A DNA stretch of 64,000 nt, taken from the NCBI GenBank assembly GCA_016209705.1, contig JACQVR010000116.1, positions 1-64,000 of the forward strand, in the 5' to 3' direction. The notes under the pieces were generated by a model, which was not told where the DNA came from, did not search any database, and saw nothing but the letters and a program-made list of their open reading frames with translations. The stretch comes from Planctomycetota bacterium (GTDB taxonomy: Bacteria > Planctomycetota > MHYJ01 > JACPRB01). The first letter of the stretch is position 1. Each line of letters starts with the position of its first letter. Shown here piece by piece: positions 41,358 through 50,372 of the stretch. The position numbers and the translations under genes are program-made.

Positions 41358-41460
41358 CGGAGATGTGGAGATACGGGGAGATCGGGAGATACGGAGTAAG
41401 AAACGGCATGGATGCGAAATCTCTTATCTCCCCATCTACACGCTTCTCCTTATCTCCACT
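41358..41460. repeat. GGAGAT-type repeat palindrome
   Basis: GGAGATGTGGAGATACGGGGAGATC with GGGAGATACGG (about 41359-41396) is mirrored by TCTTATCTCCCCATCTACACG with CTTCTCCTTATCTCC (about 41424-41458). It directly precedes the kdsC promoter. Confidence 0.85.
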
Positions 41461-41462
41461 TC

Positions 41463-41491
41463 TTGTGAGCGTACGCGGATGAATCTATGAT
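41463..41491 (+). promoter_or_regulatory. Promoter for kdsC
   Basis: TTGTGA (41463-41468), an exact 17-nt spacer and TATGAT (41486-41491). It ends 8 nt before the ATG at 41500, predicting leaderless transcription, or a ~26-nt leader if the internal ATG at 41524 is used. Confidence 0.55.
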
Positions 41492-41499
41492 GGGCGCCC

Positions 41500-42057
41500 A
41501 TGCCCAGAGTGCGTGGTCTCGGGATGAGCTTCCTTTCGCACCGGGAACTCCATCGACGCGCCCTCGGCATTCGCCTTCTGATCTGCGACGTCGACGGCGT
41601 GCTCACGGACGGTTCCATGTATTTCGGGCCCAACGGCGAGGTCATGAAACGCTTCAGCACCCATGACGGCACCGGCATCGTCCTCGCGCGGCGAGCCGGG
41701 ATCGAGGTCGCCTTTCTGACTCGCGAAGCCACGCCCTTCGCGCGGGCCAGAGCGGAGAAATTGGGCGTTCGTCACTGTCTGGATGGGGTGACCGAAAAGG
41801 CCTCGGGGCTCGAACAGCTATGTTCGCGACTGGGCGTTTCCGGCCACGAGACCGCTTATATAGGCGACGACGTGTGGGACCAACCATGCGCATCCCTCGT
41901 AGGCCTTTTCTTTATGCCGCGGGACGGATGGCTGACTCGACGGGACGGCGTGCACGTCATCTTGGAGCGGGGCGGAGGCGCCGGCGCCGTACGCCAAGCC
42001 GTCAATTTTCTCGTGGCCGCGCGAACGGCTCGATCATCACGGGCTTCAGATCGATGA
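41500..42057 (+). CDS. kdsC: HAD phosphatase, Kdo-8-phosphate phosphatase (KdsC) family
   Basis: A 185-residue HAD-superfamily enzyme with LLICDVDGVLTDGSMYF (nucleophile Asp and DxD), FSTHDGTGIVLARRAGIEVAFLT and YIGDDVWDQPC (metal ligands). The C0-type cap-less fold and sequence match KdsC, which dephosphorylates Kdo-8-phosphate before activation by KdsB (19708). NeuA-linked or sugar phosphatases of the same fold are alternatives. The last 56 nt overlap the convergent GT2 gene; the C-terminal ~18 residues look non-conserved. A second possible ATG is at 41524. Confidence 0.82.
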   Translation: MPRVRGLGMSFLSHRELHRRALGIRLLICDVDGVLTDGSMYFGPNGEVMKRFSTHDGTGIVLARRAGIEVAFLTREATPFARARAEKLGVRHCLDGVTEKASGLEQLCSRLGVSGHETAYIGDDVWDQPCASLVGLFFMPRDGWLTRRDGVHVILERGGGAGAVRQAVNFLVAARTARSSRASDR

Positions 42058-42856
42058 ACCCGAACGTCCGGCCGCCCCACAAGATCGCTTTGCGGGCCAA
42101 CGACGGAATCCGGTAGCGCCAATACCTCAGACTTCGAACATGGGGCGGCAATGCGCGGTTGCCGTAGCGGGACAGAACGATCTCTCGTTCACGCTCATAA
42201 ATCTCGCGCCACCGCGCGGTCTTGGATCCCGCATGATAACGAAAGCCCCCCAGGAATCGCCCGAGCACGTCGAAACGCCTTCGCTTCGCCAGGCGGATGT
42301 ACAAATCCCAATCCATGACATAATGAAGCGTGCGGTCGATGCCTCCCACGGCTTCATAGGCCGCGCGGGTCCAGAATGTCGCCTGCTGGAATAGGCCATC
42401 GATGTCGTAATGCCGCAAGTAGTCGTACGTGGCCCGCACGCCCAAGGTGAACACGGGCGCGCCGCGGCGCATCGGCCGGCCCGAGGGATCGATCCAATAC
42501 GCGCCTCCGCTGAGCGCTTCGGCCTCGGGATGCCGCCTGAAATACCGGCCCACGGCCAGCAGCGCCCCCGGCAGGAAAAGGTCGTCCGAATTCAGCCAGC
42601 AAAGGATTTCCCCCGACGCCCGCTCAAATCCCTTTGCGATGGCGTCCGATTGGCCTTGGTCCGGTTCGGAGCACCAGAAGGCCACGCTCCGCTCGTGGCG
42701 GCGGATGACGTCGATCGACGAATCCGTACTTCCGCCATCGATGATGAAATACTCCAGGTCGGGATAATTTTGCCCCAAGACCGACCTGATCGTGGCCTCC
42801 AGATAGTCCGCTTGATTGAAACTGGGCGTGACAACCGTTATCCTCGGCAGGTTCAT
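42002..42856 (-). CDS. GT2 family glycosyltransferase
   Basis: A 284-residue GT-A fold transferase. It has ITVVTPSFNQADYLEATIRSVLGQNYPDLEYFIIDGGSTD at the N-terminus, CWLNSDDLFLPGAL with the metal-binding DD, and GGIDRTLHYVMDWDLYIRLAKR for acceptor or donor specificity. It contributes a sugar to the O-antigen or capsule. The tail overlaps the kdsC 3' end by 56 nt in convergent orientation, and it is divergent from the FkbM gene. Confidence 0.88.
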   Translation of the reverse strand: MNLPRITVVTPSFNQADYLEATIRSVLGQNYPDLEYFIIDGGSTDSSIDVIRRHERSVAFWCSEPDQGQSDAIAKGFERASGEILCWLNSDDLFLPGALLAVGRYFRRHPEAEALSGGAYWIDPSGRPMRRGAPVFTLGVRATYDYLRHYDIDGLFQQATFWTRAAYEAVGGIDRTLHYVMDWDLYIRLAKRRRFDVLGRFLGGFRYHAGSKTARWREIYEREREIVLSRYGNRALPPHVRSLRYWRYRIPSLARKAILWGGRTFGFIDLKPVMIEPFARPREN

Positions 42857-42945
42857 TGAGCGCGTGGAATCCGGACCGTGAGATTACATGGCCTCCGCAG
42901 GGCGAATTCCGTCCCGATCGTCGTGTTCCAGGATCCTCCATCCTT

Positions 42946-43932
42946 ATGAAGCGTTCTCAGATCGCTCAACTGTTTTTTGACCTCTATCTGAAATTTCCGA
43001 AGAGGACAAGTTTACAAAACCTGGGATTTCAAGCAATGAACCGCCTCCGCCGAGGGATCTTCGGTTCCCGGCACAAGCGTCTCGTGGATTATACGGTTGG
43101 AGGCATACCCCTTTTGATTCCCGTGGACCACGACCTGCCCTACTTTCGCCGCCTCCATCCTTTCTACGCGTCCAATATCGGACGTCTGGCGCGGGTGGCG
43201 GCCGAAAAATATTCCGACCTTCACCTGGTGGACATCGGGGCGAATGTCGGAGACAGCGCCGCGTTCATTCTATCGGAAATTCAGGTGCCTATCCTGTGCG
43301 TCGAAGGCGACCCTCGGTTCTTCGCCATCCTGTCGGAGAATGCCAAGCGCCTGGGGCCCTCCGTTCATGTGGACAACTCTTTCGTGGGTCGCTCGTCCGG
43401 CCCCCACGAATTTCGACTGGAAGTCGGATTCGGAACATCCCGCATGCTTCCCGCCAACGGCCTCGGCCCCGTATCGTTGTGTCCGCTGCCCGACATCCTG
43501 GAACGCCATCCCCTGTTCGCGACGCCGAAAATGGTCAAGATCGACACCGACGGATTCGACGCGCGCATCCTCCGCGAAGAGCGGGACGTATGGGCGCGCG
43601 GCCGTCCCATTCTCTTTTTTGAGTACGATCCGGACCTGGCCGCAGACGTAAAGGAGGACGTTCTTGAGAGCTTGGCCGGCTTGAAGGAAATCGGCTATGA
43701 GGCGGCCATGGTGTACAACCATACGGGAGAGTATCTCCTTACCATTGAGCTGGCGGACGAGCGGACGCTGCGAGACGTGACCGCGTATTTTACCGGTTTT
43801 CGCGGAACCAGGTACGCCGACCTGTGCGCCTTCCACGGCGACGATGCCGATGTCCTGGAGCAGGCCAGAACCCTGGAGGTCCGCTTCTTCAAGAACCGCC
43901 GAGCTGAACGGCAAGGCGTGTCCTCCTCATGA
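42946..43932 (+). CDS. FkbM family methyltransferase
   Basis: A 328-residue SAM-dependent O-methyltransferase of the FkbM type. The SAM-binding motif VDIGANVGDS lies at about 95-104, followed by ILCVEGDPRFFAIL. The family motif KIDTDGFDARILREE is further on, then ILFFEYDPDL. It may methylate a sugar of the surface polysaccharide. The ATG at 42946 begins a helical N-terminal domain; an in-frame upstream stretch of about 30 residues overlaps the divergent promoter region. It overlaps the next gene by 4 nt (ATGA). Confidence 0.85.
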   Translation: MKRSQIAQLFFDLYLKFPKRTSLQNLGFQAMNRLRRGIFGSRHKRLVDYTVGGIPLLIPVDHDLPYFRRLHPFYASNIGRLARVAAEKYSDLHLVDIGANVGDSAAFILSEIQVPILCVEGDPRFFAILSENAKRLGPSVHVDNSFVGRSSGPHEFRLEVGFGTSRMLPANGLGPVSLCPLPDILERHPLFATPKMVKIDTDGFDARILREERDVWARGRPILFFEYDPDLAADVKEDVLESLAGLKEIGYEAAMVYNHTGEYLLTIELADERTLRDVTAYFTGFRGTRYADLCAFHGDDADVLEQARTLEVRFFKNRRAERQGVSSS

Positions 43933-45188
43933 AACCTCTTCGAGTCGGCATCGACGCGCGCCTCGTCGACGGCCTGTCCGGCGGCGTCCAGCAAGTCGTC
44001 ATCGGATTGGCGAACGCCCTCTCCAAACTCGAAGACGGCGACGAGGAATACCTGTTTCTCGTCCATCCGGACGCAAGCGATTGGATTCGTCCGTATCTCC
44101 GACGCCCCTGCTCCATCTTGAACGGCCCGGAATCCTCCGGGCCGAAACGATGGAAGACGGCGCTCAAGTCCATGTCCCCAAAGGCGTGGACGGCCATCGG
44201 CGATGCCGCGGCCCTTCTCCTGCCATGGACGATCGACCCACCGGATTCGACGGGGCACGTTGAAGCCGCGGGAATCGACGTGATGCACTTTACGGTCCAA
44301 AGCGCTTTCCGCACCGCGCTCCCCAACATCTACCAGCCTCATGACCTTCAGCACGTGCACTTGCCGCATCTCTTCACGCGGCGGGCTCGCCGATGGCGAG
44401 AGCGAAATTATCGAACCTTTTGCGACCAGGCGACGCTCGTTTCCGTCATGAGCGAGTGGGGCCGACAGGACATGATCCAACGATACGGATTGTCTCCCGA
44501 GAAGATATGCATCGTCCCCTGGGCGCCGCTCCTTGACACCTATCCCCCCTGCGGCCTTTCCGATCTGACGACGCTCCGGCGCACTCTGGAACTGCCGGAC
44601 GCGTTCATCTTCTATCCCGCGCAGACCTGGAAGCATAAGAACCATCTTGGCCTCATCGAGGCGCTACGCATCCTGCGCGATCAGGACAGGCTCGTGATCC
44701 CCCTCGTCAGTTCGGGTCACCGCAACGACCATACCCGTGACATCGAGCGTGTTCTGAAGCGAACTTCCATGGAGGATCAAGTTCGACTTATCGGCTTCGT
44801 GGCGCCTCAACAACTGGTCGGCCTCTATAAGTTGGCGCGAGCGATGGTATTTCCCTCGTTCTTCGAAGGTTGGGGACTTCCCATTCTGGAAGCCTTTCAA
44901 GCAGGCACCCCCGTCGCCTGCTCCGACGTCACGTGCCTCCCTCAAATGGCCGGCGACGCCGCCCTGATCTTCGACCCATCGCGACCCGAGATGATTGCCG
45001 AGGCGGTAAAGTCTCTCTGGACGGACGGCGATCTGCGAAATCGCCTCATCGAACGCGGTCGAATTCGCGCGGCGGCTTTTTCATGGGACCGGTCCGCGCG
45101 CCTCTTCCGCGCCCACTATCGTCGCATCGCCGGCCGACCGCTCTCGGAACGTGATCGAGATCTGCTGGCCGCTCCCGCGACGGTCTGA
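43929..45188 (+). CDS. GT4 family glycosyltransferase
   Basis: A 419-residue GT-B transferase. The N-terminal half begins RVGIDARLVDGLSGGVQQVVIGLANAL. The C-terminal half includes FYPAQTWKHKNHLGLIEALRIL and MVFPSFFEGWGLPILEAFQAGTPVACSD (GT4 nucleotide-sugar motif). It is translationally coupled to the FkbM gene (4-nt ATGA overlap), so the added sugar may be the methylated one or its acceptor. It is convergent with the flippase gene. Confidence 0.88.
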   Translation: MKPLRVGIDARLVDGLSGGVQQVVIGLANALSKLEDGDEEYLFLVHPDASDWIRPYLRRPCSILNGPESSGPKRWKTALKSMSPKAWTAIGDAAALLLPWTIDPPDSTGHVEAAGIDVMHFTVQSAFRTALPNIYQPHDLQHVHLPHLFTRRARRWRERNYRTFCDQATLVSVMSEWGRQDMIQRYGLSPEKICIVPWAPLLDTYPPCGLSDLTTLRRTLELPDAFIFYPAQTWKHKNHLGLIEALRILRDQDRLVIPLVSSGHRNDHTRDIERVLKRTSMEDQVRLIGFVAPQQLVGLYKLARAMVFPSFFEGWGLPILEAFQAGTPVACSDVTCLPQMAGDAALIFDPSRPEMIAEAVKSLWTDGDLRNRLIERGRIRAAAFSWDRSARLFRAHYRRIAGRPLSERDRDLLAAPATV

Positions 45189-45192
45189 GCCG

Positions 45193-46617
45193 TCAGGCCA
45201 CCCGGCGCTCCAAGGATTTCAGCAGGCGCGGGATGTACATGACATACGGAACCCCGGCGAACGTGACGTACGCGATCACCGTTCCCCACACGATCCCGGC
45301 CACGCCAAACCATCGGGTCAGAATGATCTTCAGGACGACGGCGGCGCCGGCCATCAACACGGCACAGCAAGCCTGAAAACGGACCACGTTGGCCCCGTTC
45401 AGAAGCATCGCTCCCGCGTTGCCGGCGGAACTGACCACGAGCCAAACCCCCAGTCCGAAAAGAAGCGCCCAGGTCGGCTCGATGCCGCGCCCAACCCAGA
45501 CCGCCAGGATCGGCTTCCCGGCCGTCACCAGCGCGAAGCTTGCGAGTCCCGACGCCACGATCGATAGGTACAGCGACTTCTTGAGCGTTCGTCGTACCCA
45601 GGCCGTGTCTCGGCGGGCTATGGCTTCGCCATAAGCGGGCCACAGCGGCGCCAACATCAAGGTGACGAACATGGCTGGAACATTGAACAACGTGAACGGC
45701 ACCGAATACTGCGGCACGCTCTCCAGTCCCAGGACCGAGGCCGCGATCAGATTATCGGATGCATAGGCCACGGACACCGCAACCTGGAGCGTGAGAAACA
45801 GCAAACCAAGCCGCAGCACATGACCGGCCGCCGTTCGCGTCGCATCAGCCAGACGAGGGCGCAGCCACGGCTTGCGGAAACCGAACAGATGAACCCCCGC
45901 CAAGGCGCTTGACACGACGGTGCCGCTGCCAACCGCCAGCAACAGCAGAGGTAGATTCGCTCCCGCCCGGACGGCAACGAGAAAGACGGCAAACCCCAGC
46001 AGACTGCCCAGACCCGCCCATATGCTCATCCAATAGCCTTCTTGGTAGGCGGAATAAGCGCGCTGGACCATGCCCAGCGGCATATTGACGAGAAAGAATG
46101 CCCCCAGGATGACGATTGCGGGACCCGCTTCGGCCGCCGCCTGCCGAGATCCGATCCCGAGCAACGAAGCCCAACTCACGGCGGGGTAAATCACGGCGAA
46201 GGCTATGCCCAATGTCAAAGCGACGCCACACAGCGTAATGAGGGCGCTCGATGTATATTCACGGGCGGAGGTGCGATCGTCCCGACCATTCGCCGCCGCC
46301 AACGCGTTCAGCAAACCATTCCCTATTCCCAGATCCGCGAAGCAGAGCATGGCGATCACGGAGTTCAATGTCATCCACAAGCCATAGCGTTCGACGCCGA
46401 GATGGTGGAGGGCGAGCGGCACGAGCGCGAGGTTGACCGCAACGGCGATTCCCCGCGCGGCCATCGTGGACATAAACGTCAAAACCGCCCGGCGATCGCG
46501 TTCATGCCCGCGTCCCTGGGCCGTCGCGCCATCAAAAGGTCTCAGTCGGAACAGGGACGTCAGTCGGCGCAGCGCCAAGACACGTTCACGGAGCGCGGGC
46601 GACTGAGAATCGGTCAT
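45193..46617 (-). CDS. Polysaccharide flippase of the MATE/Wzx type
   Basis: A 474-residue integral membrane protein with about 12-14 hydrophobic helices after a 45-residue cytoplasmic leader. The first helices (TFMSTMAARGIAVAVNLALVPLALHHLGVERYGLWMTLN) resemble the Wzx/PST family, which flips lipid-linked repeat units across the inner membrane. No wzy is recognised in the window. TTGGGA-18-TAGAAT ends 9 nt before the ATG. Confidence 0.85.
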   Translation of the reverse strand: MTDSQSPALRERVLALRRLTSLFRLRPFDGATAQGRGHERDRRAVLTFMSTMAARGIAVAVNLALVPLALHHLGVERYGLWMTLNSVIAMLCFADLGIGNGLLNALAAANGRDDRTSAREYTSSALITLCGVALTLGIAFAVIYPAVSWASLLGIGSRQAAAEAGPAIVILGAFFLVNMPLGMVQRAYSAYQEGYWMSIWAGLGSLLGFAVFLVAVRAGANLPLLLLAVGSGTVVSSALAGVHLFGFRKPWLRPRLADATRTAAGHVLRLGLLFLTLQVAVSVAYASDNLIAASVLGLESVPQYSVPFTLFNVPAMFVTLMLAPLWPAYGEAIARRDTAWVRRTLKKSLYLSIVASGLASFALVTAGKPILAVWVGRGIEPTWALLFGLGVWLVVSSAGNAGAMLLNGANVVRFQACCAVLMAGAAVVLKIILTRWFGVAGIVWGTVIAYVTFAGVPYVMYIPRLLKSLERRVA

Positions 46618-46626
46618 GGCAGGCGT

Positions 46627-46656
46627 ATTCTAGTTCTTTTCTTCCTCGGATCCCAA
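46627..46656 (-). promoter_or_regulatory. Promoter for the flippase gene
   Basis: TTGGGA (46651-46656), an 18-nt spacer and TAGAAT (46627-46632), ending 9 nt before the ATG at 46617. Confidence 0.5.
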
Positions 46657-46679
46657 CCGGCGGGGCGAGGAGGCGGGAT

Positions 46680-47759
46680 TCAGGACGTGACGGAGCGATT
46701 GAACGCCGAGAAGCCTTTCCGCGGAACGCCGTCCTCGCCGTTGGGAGCGGCATGGCCGTGATCTCGAAGGATCCGCTCCTGCCGCGCCAAGGTCAGATCC
46801 GCTTCCACCATCATTTTCACCAGGTCCTTGAAGCCGACTCTGGGCTTCCAGCCGAGAACCCGACGGGCCTTGGAAGGATCTCCTTCCAAATGATCCACCT
46901 CGGCGGGCCGCAGATAATTCGGATCGATCCGAACATGCCGGCGCCAGTCGAGATCCAATATCTTGAAGGCTTCGACCACGAATTCCCGAACGCTGTGGCT
47001 CTCTCCGGTGGCGATGACGAAGTCATCCGGCTTCTCCTGCTGGAGCATGAGCCAGATCGCCTCGACATAGTCCCCCGCATAACCCCAATCCCGGCGCGCC
47101 TCGAGGTTGCCCAGATAGAGCTTGCGTTGCAGTCCAAGCTTGATGCGCGTCGCGGCTCGCGTGATTTTTCGGGTGACGAACGTCTCGCCCCGGCGGGGCG
47201 ACTCATGATTGAACAAGATTCCGTTGCACGCGAACAGGCCGTAGGCTTCGCGATAATTCAGGGTTTGCCAATGCCCGTAGACCTTGGCGCAGCCGTAGGG
47301 ACTGCGCGGGTGGAACGGAGTCTTCTCGTTCTGAGGCGGGCGCGCCGCGCCGAACATCTCGCTCGACGAAGCTTGATAGAAACGGACCTTCAGGCCGCTG
47401 TGCCGCACCGCTTCGAGGAGCCGCAGCGTTCCCAAGCCATCCACCTCGGCCGTGTACACCGGATTCAGAAACGATACTTTCACATGCGATTGCGCGCCGA
47501 GGTTATACACTTCTTCCGGTTTGACGCGCTGGAGCAGTTCGCCCAACACGTTGCCGTCAGTCAAATCTCCATAATGAAGGAAAATCCGGGCGCCCTTCTC
47601 GTGCGGGTCCTGATACAAGTGATCGATGCGTCCCGTCGTAAACGTGCTGGTGCGCCGAATCACGCCGTGCACTTCGTATCCCTTGCCGAGGAGCAGCTCC
47701 GCCAGATAGGAACCGTCCTGGCCGGTGATCCCGGTGATCAGTGCGCGCTTTCGGGGCAT
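46680..47759 (-). CDS. gmd: GDP-mannose 4,6-dehydratase
   Basis: Gmd converts GDP-mannose to GDP-4-keto-6-deoxymannose, the precursor of GDP-fucose, GDP-rhamnose or GDP-perosamine. The 359-residue enzyme has [19 protein letters not shown] (NADP loop), [13 protein letters not shown], the catalytic [12 protein letters not shown], and [19 protein letters not shown]. Full length. Likely consumers are Fcl (39310) and the DegT aminotransferase (47854). TTGCCA-17-TAGACT ends 8 nt before the ATG. Confidence 0.95.
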   Translation of the reverse strand: MPRKRALITGITGQDGSYLAELLLGKGYEVHGVIRRTSTFTTGRIDHLYQDPHEKGARIFLHYGDLTDGNVLGELLQRVKPEEVYNLGAQSHVKVSFLNPVYTAEVDGLGTLRLLEAVRHSGLKVRFYQASSSEMFGAARPPQNEKTPFHPRSPYGCAKVYGHWQTLNYREAYGLFACNGILFNHESPRRGETFVTRKITRAATRIKLGLQRKLYLGNLEARRDWGYAGDYVEAIWLMLQQEKPDDFVIATGESHSVREFVVEAFKILDLDWRRHVRIDPNYLRPAEVDHLEGDPSKARRVLGWKPRVGFKDLVKMMVEADLTLARQERILRDHGHAAPNGEDGVPRKGFSAFNRSVTS

Positions 47760-47767
47760 GGGGGCGC

Positions 47768-47796
47768 AGTCTATCAGCGGTCATTTCGGTTGGCAA
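47768..47796 (-). promoter_or_regulatory. Promoter for gmd
   Basis: TTGCCA (47791-47796), a 17-nt spacer and TAGACT (47768-47773), 8 nt before the ATG at 47759. Confidence 0.5.
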
Positions 47797-47815
47797 CGCC
47801 CGAACGCAAAACAGA

Positions 47816-47844
47816 TTGTGCGAGGAGAAGGAAGGTGCTAGATA
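47816..47844 (+). promoter_or_regulatory. Promoter for the DegT-type aminotransferase gene
   Basis: TTGTGC (47816-47821), a 17-nt spacer and TAGATA (47839-47844), 9 nt before the ATG at 47854. AAAGGGG also lies just before the ATG and could serve as a ribosome-binding site from a longer transcript. Confidence 0.4.
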
Positions 47845-47853
47845 AAGGGGCCC

Positions 47854-48954
47854 ATGACGCCCCCGATCCCCCTCATCGACGTCCGCGCCGCTCAGGAATC
47901 CCTCCACCACGAGATCTCGGAAGCCGTAGAACGCGTCCTGCGCTCGGGTCGATTCGTCCAAGGCGCCGAAGTCGCGCGTTTTGAAGAACGCTTCGCCTCC
48001 TATTGTGAGGCCAAATTCGCGATCGCCGTCGATTCCGGAACGGCCGCCCTCCATCTGGCGCTGTTGGCGTGCTGCTTGCGTGCCGGAGATGAGGTGTTGA
48101 CCTCGCCGTTCACCTTCGTCGCCACGGGCACGGCGATCCTTCACGCCGCTATGAGACCCGCCTTCTCCGACATCCTGCCGGACACCTTGACGCTGGATCC
48201 GGATCGGATCGAAGCCGCTCTGACCTCGCGAACGCGCGCCGTCGTGCCGGTGCACTTGTTCGGGCGGATCGCGGAAATGGAGCGGATCCGAGCGATCGCG
48301 GAGCGGCGCGGCCTCTTCGTGATCGAGGATGCCTGCCAAGCCCACGGAGCTCGGCGGGGAGCTCGCACAGCGGGCGCGTGGGGACATGCGACCGTCTTCA
48401 GCTTTTACCCGTCGAAGAATCTGAGCGCCATCGGCGACGGCGGAATCGTGGTTACCGACGATGAAAAGACCGCGGCGGAAGTACGGCTTCGGCGCGACCA
48501 TGGGCGCACGTCAAAATACGAACACGGCGTACTCGGTTGGAATTACCGCATGGACGAAGTGCAGGCGGCGGCGCTGAGCGTAAAGCTGGATCATCTGGAC
48601 CGATGGAACCGGCAACGCCAGGACCTCGCCGGCCGCTATCATGAGCGGCTATCCAACCTTCCGCTCCAGCTACCCCCTCCGTCATCGGATGCGGTATGGC
48701 ACCTTTACGTGGTACGAACTCCGCGGCGCGACGCCCTGCGGGCGCACCTCGATCGGCGCGGGATCGAAACCGGCATCCATTATCCTTGCCCTCTCCACCG
48801 CATGCCGGTCTTTTCCGACCTCGGCTATGAAGAGGGCCGGTTTCCGGAGGCCGAGCGCGCGGCGCGCGAAGTCCTCTCTTTGCCTTTATATCCGCAATTA
48901 GGCGCCGGCGGCGTGGACCGTATCGCCTCGGAGGTGAGGGCGTTCTTCGCGTGA
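47854..48954 (+). CDS. DegT/DnrJ/EryC1/StrS family sugar aminotransferase
   Basis: A 366-residue PLP enzyme: SGRFVQGAEVARFEERFASYCEAKFAIAVDSGTAALHLALLA at the N-terminus, VIEDACQAHGA (Asp contacting PLP), YPSKNLSAIGDGGIV with the PLP Lys, and GWNYRMDEVQAAAL. These enzymes transaminate nucleotide-linked keto sugars. Because gmd is the divergent neighbour, GDP-4-keto-6-deoxymannose to GDP-perosamine is a reasonable but unproven guess. It is convergent with the GT39-like gene. Confidence 0.88.
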   Translation: MTPPIPLIDVRAAQESLHHEISEAVERVLRSGRFVQGAEVARFEERFASYCEAKFAIAVDSGTAALHLALLACCLRAGDEVLTSPFTFVATGTAILHAAMRPAFSDILPDTLTLDPDRIEAALTSRTRAVVPVHLFGRIAEMERIRAIAERRGLFVIEDACQAHGARRGARTAGAWGHATVFSFYPSKNLSAIGDGGIVVTDDEKTAAEVRLRRDHGRTSKYEHGVLGWNYRMDEVQAAALSVKLDHLDRWNRQRQDLAGRYHERLSNLPLQLPPPSSDAVWHLYVVRTPRRDALRAHLDRRGIETGIHYPCPLHRMPVFSDLGYEEGRFPEAERAAREVLSLPLYPQLGAGGVDRIASEVRAFFA

Positions 48955-48974
48955 CCCGCCGCGGAACGCGCGGC

Positions 48975-50372
48975 TCACGGCCGTCGCGCCAGTACGAACA
49001 CCGCTCGGCCCTTGGGGCCCGCAAACTCCGCCGCGAGCCGAAAGGCTCCAAGGTCGGCCGCTTTCCAATCCCAAGCACGCTGCCGCGCGTCGGCATCGGA
49101 GAACACCCAATAGTCCGCGTCCGGCGGTTGCGGATGAAAATCGATGAGCCGTCCTTCGGCGTAATACGCGACTTTGTCCACTGTCGAAGCGATGACCGCT
49201 CCCTTCGTTCCGTGATCCCGCCGGATCCACTGCCCGGCTTCGCGATAGCCGATTTGATCGAACCTGCGAGCCAGGACCGCATCGCGAGTTCCTCCCACGA
49301 CGACCAGAAGCGCCGCCAGACGGACCGCCCACGTTCGGACCGCTCCCGGCGCGTCTCGCTTCTCGAAAAGCCACATTCCGAACGGCCCCAGCCACAACAA
49401 GGCCAGCGCGACCGGCGGGTGCAGATACCGCTCGCTGATCTGGTGCGCGGTCCAGTAATTCGTCCACCATACGCATCCCCCATAGACGGCGATCCATGCG
49501 GTCAGCCATCCCTTGCCCGTGACGAGGTCATGCCATTTCCGAAATAAAAGAATGGCCGCGACCCATACCACGAGATACGCGGGACCCATTGCTCGCAGGA
49601 TCTCCTTGCCCAGATACCACGCGCTCGACGCCAGCGGACCATGCTCGGCTCTCCGCTTCCCCCACACGCCGCGCGCTTCCTCTTCTTCCGATCCGCTCCC
49701 CGTCGCCAGTTCCACGATCCGCTTCGGAGAATACCGAAACCGGCCGGACTCCAGGCTCAGATGCGCCACATAGGGACCCATGATCGCGAGCGCCAACATT
49801 GCCGCACCCAGCGCGGGTCGCCAAGCCCTCCCCCGCCATATCCCCCACCCCAGCGTGACGGCGGTCAGCGCGGCCACGATCAGCCCTTCGCTCTTCGCCA
49901 GCAGTCCCAGCGCCGCCGCGGCCGCCGCCAACCACAGTCCGCGGCCGGACAGGACGTATCGAATCGAACCGCAAGCCGCGCAGGCCGCGAGGAGCATGAA
50001 AAGCCCGTCGGCAAAGATATCCGACTGGACGTCGATGAAGGAGGGATGAAGCTCGTAGATGGCCGCCGCGATGAGCGCCGCTCGCTCGCTCGATAAATCC
50101 CGGATGAGAGCCCACAACGGCCATCCCGCCAGCGCGCCGGCGGCGGCGGAGATGAGCCATCCCGCCGTCTCGGAACCGCCCCCGAGCGCCATGAGCGCCG
50201 GATAGAGCGGATGAAATCCCTCCGCGGTGGCCGCATGGACGTCGCCCGAAACGAATCCTTGAGCGATCCGCAGGAACGTGGGGGCGTCGGTATTGACGAC
50301 GGCGGAGCGGAGCGCCAGCACGATGCGCGCCGCGAAGCCGGCCACGATCAGGACGATCAGAGGCCGCTTCAA
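48975..50372 (-). CDS. Membrane glycosyltransferase of the PMT/ArnT (GT39/83) type
   Basis: A 465-residue integral membrane protein with about 9-11 helices. The first loop VVNTDAPTFLRIAQGFVSGD carries acidic residues as in polyprenyl-phosphate-sugar dependent transferases, and HPSFIDVQSDIFADGLFMLLAA follows. Such enzymes transfer sugars from polyprenyl phosphate to lipid-linked glycans outside the membrane. The TTG at 50372 is chosen: GAGAGGGG lies 4-5 nt upstream and it overlaps the preceding gene's stop (ATTGA), suggesting coupling. A longer frame reading into that gene is rejected. Confidence 0.8.
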   Translation of the reverse strand: MKRPLIVLIVAGFAARIVLALRSAVVNTDAPTFLRIAQGFVSGDVHAATAEGFHPLYPALMALGGGSETAGWLISAAAGALAGWPLWALIRDLSSERAALIAAAIYELHPSFIDVQSDIFADGLFMLLAACAACGSIRYVLSGRGLWLAAAAAALGLLAKSEGLIVAALTAVTLGWGIWRGRAWRPALGAAMLALAIMGPYVAHLSLESGRFRYSPKRIVELATGSGSEEEEARGVWGKRRAEHGPLASSAWYLGKEILRAMGPAYLVVWVAAILLFRKWHDLVTGKGWLTAWIAVYGGCVWWTNYWTAHQISERYLHPPVALALLWLGPFGMWLFEKRDAPGAVRTWAVRLAALLVVVGGTRDAVLARRFDQIGYREAGQWIRRDHGTKGAVIASTVDKVAYYAEGRLIDFHPQPPDADYWVFSDADARQRAWDWKAADLGAFRLAAEFAGPKGRAVFVLARRP